Made by a program: the position numbers and the translations under genes. Below the pieces are notes generated by a model that was not told the DNA's origin, searched no databases, and was given only the letters and a program-made list of their open reading frames with translations. This document shows, one piece after another, positions 56,533 to 64,000 of a stretch of DNA of 64,000 nucleotides (the first letter of the stretch is position 1; every line of letters starts with the position of its first letter). Origin of the DNA: Anthoceros angustus (taxonomy: Eukaryota > Streptophyta > Anthocerotopsida > Anthocerotales > Anthocerotaceae); contig MU008223.1 in assembly GCA_010909165.1 (NCBI GenBank), forward strand, positions 1 through 64,000. The letters run 5' to 3'.

Positions 56533-57722
56533 GGTTATCCTAGTTATAAATGAGCAGACCACATTGGTTACTTCTAACTAGGCCTAAGCTATTAATGTAG
56601 TTACACAACCCTTCGTAATTGTTTAAATGCCCACCTATGATCCAGAAAATTAATTCATTGTTAATATAGCTTACATTTGATGCAAGACACTTCCATGGCA
56701 CCTCTAACTTGGTATCGAGCAATGATCCGGACTTGCTTGCTATCTCTTTCTTCGCTTCTAGTATAGGGAAATAGGAGATAGCATATCATATTAAATTTGT
56801 GATGTTCTTTAGAGTATTATGGACCCTTATGGTCTATGGTTTACGTCTTAGGAATATAAAGATGCAAATGATATGCATAAGTTCAAGTAAGCAAATTTAC
56901 AAGATAAGGTTTTCTTCAATAGAGTATTCTTTAGGTAGATTCAGATGCTAGTCTAATTAGAATTTCTAATCAACAAGAAACGTATCTCTCTAGATCTAAA
57001 ATTCTTCAAGAGCATGTTGAGGCACATTCCCCATCCACGTCGATCCGTTCCACCGCTTAATCGTGGAGTTCCCTTAGAAACCGTGGAACTACCATGCTAC
57101 TCTTGTAGCTTACATAAACATAGGCTACAAATACACAAGAAAACAACTCCTCTATTTTCGTGATTTGAGGTTGCTGAATATGGGTTTAAGAACCCACCTT
57201 TGGGACCTTTGCCCGTATCGCTTCTCCCAATTTGCGACCTTCGCTCGCCTTGCTACCAACGAGATTTCAATCAATTCACAGCGAGCGGATGGCGGTGGCG
57301 CTCAAACATAGGATCCTAGCGAAGATTTGATGACCTATAGTGCTCCGGAGGGTATACGCATCCTTGCACCAATCCAGATCTTCTACCACTTTCTTTGGCG
57401 GGCTCAAGCACCCGGAGAAATCCGGTTGCTTTCTAATCGTCAAGAATTTGTTGGCTCGCTTTCGGCATCAAGGCTGGTTGGCAGCCATAGAGCAGCACAA
57501 TCACCGGATGGCTCTCATTGCATTCCTTACCCTACTGCCCAACCTGTGTTTCCCACATGAGTGGCGCAACCGATACTAGCTTGATTTCTCTCTCGGCTTG
57601 TTCATTTGGAGGATCCAACCGCCCAATGGGATCTCCTCCTTACTCGGATCTGAGGAGGACACCTTGGGATGCCCATCCAAGCCTCCGTGGTTGGAGGACC
57701 TTCTTATCAGGAGCATCTAGTT
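56533..57722 (+). other. 3' flank of the gene in block 2
   Basis: Counterpart of 17664-18879: A/T-rich with TAATTAGAATTTCTAATCA (a self-complementary stretch), then the unclassified reading with IEQHNHRMALIAFLTLLPN at 57490-57545. Confidence 0.4.
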
Positions 57723-57910
57723 TGAGGTGCTTTGCGGAAGCGTTTGATCAAAGTTTAGTGCTTTACTAATTGATACAATGATTACAAGAGGTGGGCTTTT
57801 ATAGCCTGTGTATGAAGAGTTGTACCTCTTGATACAAGATACCAAAGGGTATGACCACGCTGGGTTAAGCTAAGCTAACCATAACCAACGCGGTCTGTAC
57901 TTCTAACTCT
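57723..57910 (-). repeat. Inverted copia LTR at the right of the gene, block 2
   Basis: Minus-strand match to 45796-45965, TATA box at 57794-57803 on the minus strand, ending at GAGAGGAG-type polypurine. It gives the same inverted-LTR flanking of the gene as in block 1. Confidence 0.75.
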
Positions 57911-58079
57911 CCTCTCAGACTAGTTGGGTTATCTAAATCAAAGAACTAATAGTCATTTGTCATGGAGTATTGTATAAGTACTACGGTCTTCAACTAAACT
58001 CAACTCACCGATCGTCACGGTCACAAGTAAGATTGAAGCAAGCGGTCTACAATAGTCATCAACTTCAAGTAATCGAACG

Positions 58080-58705
58080 CTCGAGATAAGATGCGCCTCA
58101 CCAAATGTGGTGGTCCATGCAAAAGCGCTGATCAACCAATCCAAGCCCTTCTCTTGAAGCGGTGTTTGAACGGCAAGGTTTTTGTCGATATCGCTATATT
58201 GTTGCCGTATATGCTTAATAATTCCTCAGCGTCACGAATATAATGGCGTTGAATCTCAATATGCTTAATAATTCCTCAGCGAATATAATGGCGTTGAATC
58301 TCAATATGCGTGCGCGCATGAAAGACAGGATTAGCGACAAGAGCAATGGCTGACATATTGTCACAATTAAGCACTGTTGGCCCTTCCTGCTTCATATCCA
58401 AATCTTCACATAGCTTTCTTTCCCATTCAGCCTCTTTCGTGGCTTCAGTGAGTGCTTTGTACTCCGATTCTGTTGATGAAAGTGATATTGCAGCTTGTTT
58501 TCTACAAGACCAATTAACAAGAGTGGAGCCAGCAAGAAAGCAATATGCTGAGATACTTTTTCGGGTGTCAGCGTCTGAAGCCCAATCTACATTGACAAAG
58601 CATGTCAGTAGCAGATGCTTCTTTGCGCTAGGCTTGTAGCAGAGGCCATAATTTGGAGTACCCTTGAGGTACCGCATGATGCACTTGAGAGCAACCCAGT
58701 GATCC
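58080..58705 (-). pseudogene. Copia 3' fragment (RNase H), block 2
   Basis: Best RNase H copy of the family, open over 58276-58860: WVALKCIMRYLKGTPNYGL, CFVNVDWASDADTRKSISAY, NWSCRKQAAISLSSTESEY and LNCDNMSAIALVANPVFHAR. It is cut at 58706 by the CACTA-like terminus. About 58200-58310 contains a short direct repeat (ATATGCTTAATAATTCCTC and GGCGTTGAATCTCAATATG twice) not seen in block 1. Confidence 0.8.
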
Positions 58706-59340
58706 CCTACTAGAAAAGGGCAGCCTATGTTACACTTTATGTTAAGATTTGGACCCTTGGATATAACAGTCATGTTGCAATTTTGGGGCCATGTAACACT
58801 TTTTGGGTCTCTTGTTACACTTTGGCTTGGAAACCAGACCACGGCTGTTGTTGCAATCATGATGCAATTATGTTAAGATGAAGTGAGAGGTGCTTTTGCA
58901 CTATCTCAAGATTGCAACATGATTGCAACATCTAAAGTGTTACAAGAGAGGTCTCGTAACACTTTTGTAGGCTTGGTACCGAACCTCCTCCCATCCACCA
59001 TTGCCCTTTTACTTTTGCCCTATGGAATACCACGTTTTATTTGGTAGTTACCATTGGTACATAATCGACCACATATAAATACTTGTATCAATACATCCTT
59101 CATACTATATGCATATAATCTACGGTGATAAATGTACTATATTATTTTAAGTGCTATCGCCGTATTCAATTTCGTATAAAAGAAGTTTGTATATCACGCA
59201 TATTACGTCGTCCTTTATACATATTCATGATACGATACTTTGTATTTACTATTTGTGAAAATATGGACGGCCCTTTATACCCCTACTTTGTAGCATACCG
59301 GCATGCGGTTTGTCCTTCCCACGTCACCAATAGCCATCGG
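58706..59340. repeat. CACTA-like terminus with inverted repeats, block 2
   Basis: Single copy of the segment found twice at 19797-20424 and 21034-21654, starting CCTACTAGAAAAGGGC. Confidence 0.45.
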
Positions 59341-59390
59341 CTTCCTGCCATGGCACCCACGAAGATACTGTCCCCACCTATCACCTTATT

Positions 59391-60232
59391 GTGACGCATC
59401 ACTGTGAGGTTATGGCCCTACAAGATTGTGCTATGCGGAGGCGATTTGGTATGCGCCGGCTTATGTTTTTCTGCCTCCATCTAAGGCACTTCCTACTCGT
59501 CATCGTATGCACATATAGGAAACTTCCGCCCTCCCGTTCGATTCGCAATTTTCTTCTTCCGCTTGCGTTCGATCGAGGCAAGCTTTGCCATTTCCATCGC
59601 TTCCCTCCCTGCCTTCTGCACGCACACTTTGCACATACAAACCAGCTTGCCCATCATGAGTTATCCAGCGTTAATGGGTTTCGACAAGAATGTCCATTTG
59701 CCTTACCTTGCAATCCCTCCTTTTTCTTCGCCCTTCTTGCTGGACATTTTCCTCTTCATCCTCGTTCTTCCGGTTGTCGCAGCCGTGCCCTTGTCACTCG
59801 CCCACCGCCGGCTGCCTCCTCTTCTCCTCCTCCCGTTTTCCTCTTTCGGCCTCCACCCTTTATCACATGTGGCGTTGCCTCAACTGGGCTCCATGTGGGT
59901 CCATGCTCTCGGCCGAGACGCAAGGTATGTATCTAGCACGAAATTAGGCACATCGTCCACTTCAGCACCCGCCTCCTCTGCTGCGTCCGTCCATGTTCTC
60001 TGCAGCGTCCCCACATCTGTCCCCCGGCCTCCATCTGCCTTTGGCCTTTGCCGATATCAAGCTGCTCTGCATGATGCCCTCTTAGTCCTCCATCATTCTC
60101 TCTCCCCTCGACAAGCGCCTCATGTTTATTACGCCTTTTGCCCTGCCCGACCATGCTGCTGGGTGATGCATTGTTGTCCGCCTCACCCGCTCCTCCCAAT
60201 CCCCGTGATTTTTGGCTGTCCATAGTGCACAC
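59391..60232 (+). other. Pyrimidine-rich segment, block 2 copy
   Basis: Counterpart of 21741-22520. The plus-strand frames are again long (181 and 220 codons) but their residues are not the same as in block 1 over the second half, which argues against coding on that strand. The minus-strand word MDSQKSRG is preserved at 60232. Confidence 0.35.
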
Positions 60233-61880
60233 AAGTGTGTTACTTCACAGTGACGATCGATCGCCCCTCTCCGTGCTCCAGACTCACCTTTGCACACACC
60301 ATCTTCCGCCTCCATCGTCGTCCTCCATCTCCTAGTGGCCTCCACTCTCCACGACAAAGGGTGACCCTACATAGGTAATACATGTATGTTAAGGTAGTAC
60401 ATAGGGTGATAAGGGTGACCCTATATAGGTAGGACAGGGTCCCTGCATGTATGTAGGTGGGTAGGACGGCGTGTCCCTACCCATGTAGGGTGTTAACAAG
60501 TAGGGGACGAGATGTAGGTAGTATGTAGGGCAGCCCTGGTCACCATGGGTAGCATGTAGGGGCAAGGGCTCCTACATTTAGGGTAGTTAGGAAGGTAGAT
60601 GGGTAGGATGAGAGTGTCTCCCTACCGTAGGGAGTGGTGAGGTCTCCCTAAAGTGAGTGGTGAGGTCTCCCCTCGACAAGCGCCTCATGTTTATTACGCC
60701 TTTTGCCCTGCCCGACCATGGCTGCGCTGGTGATGCATTGTCCGTCCTCCGCCACCCGCCTCCTCCCAATCCCCGTGATTTTTGGCTGTCCATAGTGCAC
60801 AAGTGTGTTACTTCACAGTGACGTGCAGTCGCCCCTCTCCGTGCTCCAACACCCGACTCTGCTTTTGCACACACCATCTTCCTGCCCTCCATCGGTCGTC
60901 CCATCGATCCTAGTGGCCTCCACTCTCCGCATACAAGGGTGACCCTACATAGGTAATACATGTATGTTAAGGTAGTACATAGGGTGATAAGGGTGACCCT
61001 ATATAGGTAGGACAGGGTCCCTGCATGTATGTAGGTGGGTAGGACAGGGTCCCTGCATGTATGTAGGTGTTAACAAGTAGGGGACGAGATGTAGGTAGTA
61101 TGTAGGGCAGCCCTGGTCACCATGGGTAGCATGTAGGGGCAAGGGCTCCTACATTTAGGGTAGTTAGGAAGGTAGATGGGTAGGATGAGAGTGTCTCCCT
61201 ACCGTAGGGAGTGGTGAGGTCTCCCTAAAGTGAGTGGTGAGGTCTCCCCTCGACAAGCGCCTCATGTTTATTACGCCTTTTGCCCTGCCCGACCATGGCT
61301 GCTGCTGGCTGATGCATTGTCCGTCCTCCGCCACCCGCTCCTCCCAATCCCCCTGTGATTTTTTGGCTGTCCATAGTGCACACAAGTGTGTTACTTCCTG
61401 GTGACGGTACAGTCGCCCTTCTCCGTGCTCCAGCACCCGACTCCTGCTTTGCACACACCATCTTCCTGCCCTCCATCGGCGTCGTCACTCCATCTGATCC
61501 TAGTGGCCTCCACTCTCCGCATACAAAGACCCTACATAGGTAATACATGTATGTTAAGGTAGTACATAGGGTGATAAGGGTGACCCTATATAGGTAGGAC
61601 AGGGGTCCCTGCATGTATGTAGGTGGGTAGGCGTGTGTCCCTACCCATGTAGGGTGTTAACAAGTAGGGGAGACGGAGATGTAGGTAGTATGTAGGGCAG
61701 CCCTGGTCACCCCATGGGTAGCATGTGGGGCAGCAAGGGCTCCTACATTTAGGGTAGTTAGGAAGGTAGATAGGTAGGATGAGAGTGTCTCCCTACCGTA
61801 GGGAGTGGTGAGGTCTCCCTACCGTAGGGAGTGGTGAGGTCTCCCTACCGTAGGGAGTGGTGAGGTCTCCCTACATGGGC
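60100..61880 (+). repeat. Three tandem units of about 570 bp with hairpin minisatellite
   Basis: Units start near 60110, 60670 and 61250, each at CTCGACAAGCGCCTCATG. Each contains the MDSQKSRG minus-strand start, the GTGACCCTACATAGGTA block and two to four hairpin units. The third ends with four clean CTCCCTACCGTAGGGAG-type units at 61785-61878. Block 1 has a single unit. Confidence 0.85.
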
Positions 61881-61889
61881 AGCGGAGGT

Positions 61890-63260
61890 GGGGTGCGACA
61901 CCCTACATGGGCACCTTGGGCAGCAAGCTTTCCAGATTAGGCAGAGGACGGTGGAAATGGTGCCATGGCAAGGAATGAACGGCCTACATCAAGTAGTTTC
62001 AATGTCACTACCAAGGGGCCATGTGAGCTTGGTGTGTAGGGAGTGGCACCTAGGCAAGCTTGTGAGGAATCGCGAGGAAGAGCTTGTGCATGCAAGGGGG
62101 CCAAGCTGCAAGGACGAGGTTGGTTCCGGAGGAAGCTAGGTATGGATGCTGTGAAGGGTTTTTGAAGGACAAGGAAACCCCAAGCTTATGAAGCACATGG
62201 TGGTAGTTTGGAGTGTGAGCTCGTTGCTGGAAATATTGGGCGTGGGATGGTGTGTGTGGAGGCTTGCAATAATTGTGGAGGGATGGAGTGCAAACCACGG
62301 GAAGAGCATGGGTCTCTTCTCCACCAAGCTTTAGATTTCATGATGTGGAGTGTGTGGCTCAGAGGAGCCAGCTGTGGAATAGTGCGGGAGCGACGTTGTG
62401 GAGTCAATGCTGAGGCAAGTGGAGGATTTATGGTAGATTGGTTAGGATTTGGAGTGAGAACTCTTAGGATTTTGGCGCGCAGCTCAGGCTGTTACTTATT
62501 GTTAAAATAGGGAGATTGGAGAGTTTTCTAGGCTGATTGTCATGATGACTGAAAGCAAGTGGGGTAGTGGTTTTAATGCTGGCTTTAGGCGGCTATTAGT
62601 TTATAGTGGTTGAGGAAGAGCGTAGTGGAAAAGTAAGGGGAGGTGTGGCCAAGGGAGGCCTTATGTATGAGCCCTATATAAGGGGCAGGTTTTGAGAAGA
62701 AAAATATCGCGTCTTGCGCTCCCAAACTCGCGAGTCCTTTGCTCCTTGTAAAGGAATTTCGTGCCGGCTACAAGCTAACGCATTGTCTGGTGGAGAGGGA
62801 GTTTGCGGTGGTCGGAGCGCTTGGCGGAGGGCTGGCTCCTTGCGAGTGCCTCTACAGGTTGCTCCCCTTGTGAATGGTTGCTGTAAAATTGCTTTGCTTT
62901 GGGTGTGTGGCGATGCCCATGGAACTCTCGGCTTGAGGGTAGACTACTGGGAAAGACTCCTCGGAGGTTCTCGCTGTCTGGTGCAAACTCATAGCAACCT
63001 GCCCAAGGAAGAACTTGCTAGCTTGTAGGCAGACCCCAGGCAGTTGTGCCATAAGGGCGAGCTAGGGCCAGTGAGCTTGAAGTAAGGTTAGATTAGGAGG
63101 ATGAGGAGTTGAGTTGAGGTGAGTGTTGAGGAGAATGTGGAGCTGAATGTTGAGTAGAGGAGTAGGTAGAGATTAGGAGTAAGAAGAAGGCCCAAGTCAG
63201 AGCCTAAGGGAGGGGTCCCAAAACTGCACCAAACCGAGGCTGGAAGCTGGGCTAAGGTCT
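61890..63260 (+). repeat. LTR-like segment with TATA box, block 2
   Basis: Counterpart of 23065-24360; TATA box at 62676-62683. Frames at 62208-62510 and 62714-63028 are open but not conserved in a telling way. It keeps several bases absent from block 1, for example CTCGCTGTCTGGTGC against CTCGTGC. Confidence 0.55.
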
Positions 63261-63279
63261 CAAAATCACGGGGTGGAGA

Positions 63280-64000
63280 AGTCGCGCTGCGCCGTAGGGG
63301 TCCCTATGTGCGTAGGCGATGGACCTACCGCCGTAGGGTGGGACCTACGACTGTAGGATGTCGTTGTAGGTCCAGGACCGGAGATCTGACGGAGCAGTGC
63401 GGAGGTGTCGTGGCTGCTGCTAGTGTGGAGTTTTGTGGGCGCCAGGTTGTAGTTGGAGCGCCATGGCCTGGAAGTTGGAGAGGCCTTGAACTAGGGCGAG
63501 GTAACCTATGCTGCGCCGCCAGGTGCGACCCTACCGGTGGTAGGATGCGCCCCTGCGTGCGTTGGGATAGGGTGTCTCCTCCCCACGTAGGAATGAGGGT
63601 GTGCTGGCCCACCAGTGCACTAGATCTCCTACAACTCTCCTACAAGTGGTAGGAGGGGTAGGCCCTACAATTGTTTGTTGTTGGTTGTAGGTCCTGAGGC
63701 GGCGATTACGGGCGAGCGGGAGCGGCCGCGCCGAGTTGGTGGTTGAGGATGTATTGTGGGAAGGCAATGGGAAAGGAATAGTGGAAGATCACGGGTGGTG
63801 AAGTCACGTTGCAACGAGGGGTCCCTATGTGTGTGTAGCCTGACCTCGCCGTGGGGTGTGGACCTATAGTCATAGGGTGTCGTTGTAGGTCCGAAGTGGT
63901 GATAAACGGGCAGCACGGTGAGGCGTGGTTCTCTGTGGAGTGAGTTGAGGTTGCTCCAGGTTGTATGAGGGAGCTTGGGGTGTGAAGAGGTGTGTGGTTT
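63280..64000 (+). repeat. GTAGG/CCTAC tandem repeat, block 2
   Basis: Same units as 24395-25560. It begins at CGCGCTGCGCCGTAGG; the second, partial unit starts near 63805 and the window ends before its end. Confidence 0.75.

Noticed and set aside
1-64000. tRNA or rRNA genes
   Set aside because: No cloverleaf with A and B box spacing and no rRNA core words were found; the only tRNA-related sequence is the copia primer-binding site.

Overview
This looks like repeat-rich nuclear DNA of a green-plant-lineage (streptophyte) eukaryote. The evidence is Ty1/copia pol genes in both orientations, a primer-binding site matching the usual plant initiator tRNA-Met type, GT-AG introns, a (CCCTAAA)3 telomere-type tract, and copy differences centred on CAG/CTG, the plant CHG methylation context. 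The species cannot be told from the sequence. No intact ordinary housekeeping gene was recognised; almost everything is repeats, broken retrotransposons and a multi-copy unusual gene.

Layout. Two copies of one large block dominate: block 1 (about 1.93-25.65 kb) and block 2 (about 42.60 kb to the window end). Each runs: an unclassified segment, a 5'-truncated copia (plus strand) with its short 3' LTR, a terminus of a dispersed TGTGGGAG-type repeat, a large intron-containing gene, an inverted copia 3' end with LTR, a CACTA-like terminus with inverted repeats, a pyrimidine-rich segment, hairpin-forming minisatellites, an LTR-like segment with a TATA box, and a GTAGG-rich tandem repeat. Between the blocks (25.65-42.60 kb) lie a frame-broken plus-strand copia with internal tandem duplications, a minus-strand copia fragment, a stray fragment of the unusual gene ending exactly at a single N, GC-rich sequence with no recognised gene, and minus-strand fragments of unclassified proteins.

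The unusual gene encodes, in order, a basic N-terminal region, an acidic/lysine-rich linker, a ParB-like domain and a DNA N6-adenine/N4-cytosine methyltransferase domain (beta-class order, with a clear SAM-binding FAGSGST motif), then an acidic tail. This ParB plus methyltransferase combination is bacterial or phage-like. Here it has spliceosomal-type introns full of hairpin minisatellites and is present in three methyltransferase copies and four ParB copies (one partial). In block 1 a 6-kb copia has inserted into one exon; the empty site is preserved twice in block 2. The gene is flanked by copia LTRs in inverted orientation.

Sequence quality matters. Aligned copies differ again and again by CAG or CTG in one copy and CG in the other, which breaks reading frames and even splice acceptors. 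The likeliest reading is a basecalling artefact at CHG-methylated cytosines, so frameshifts reported here should not be taken as proof of pseudogenes. Several tandem duplications may also be assembly products.
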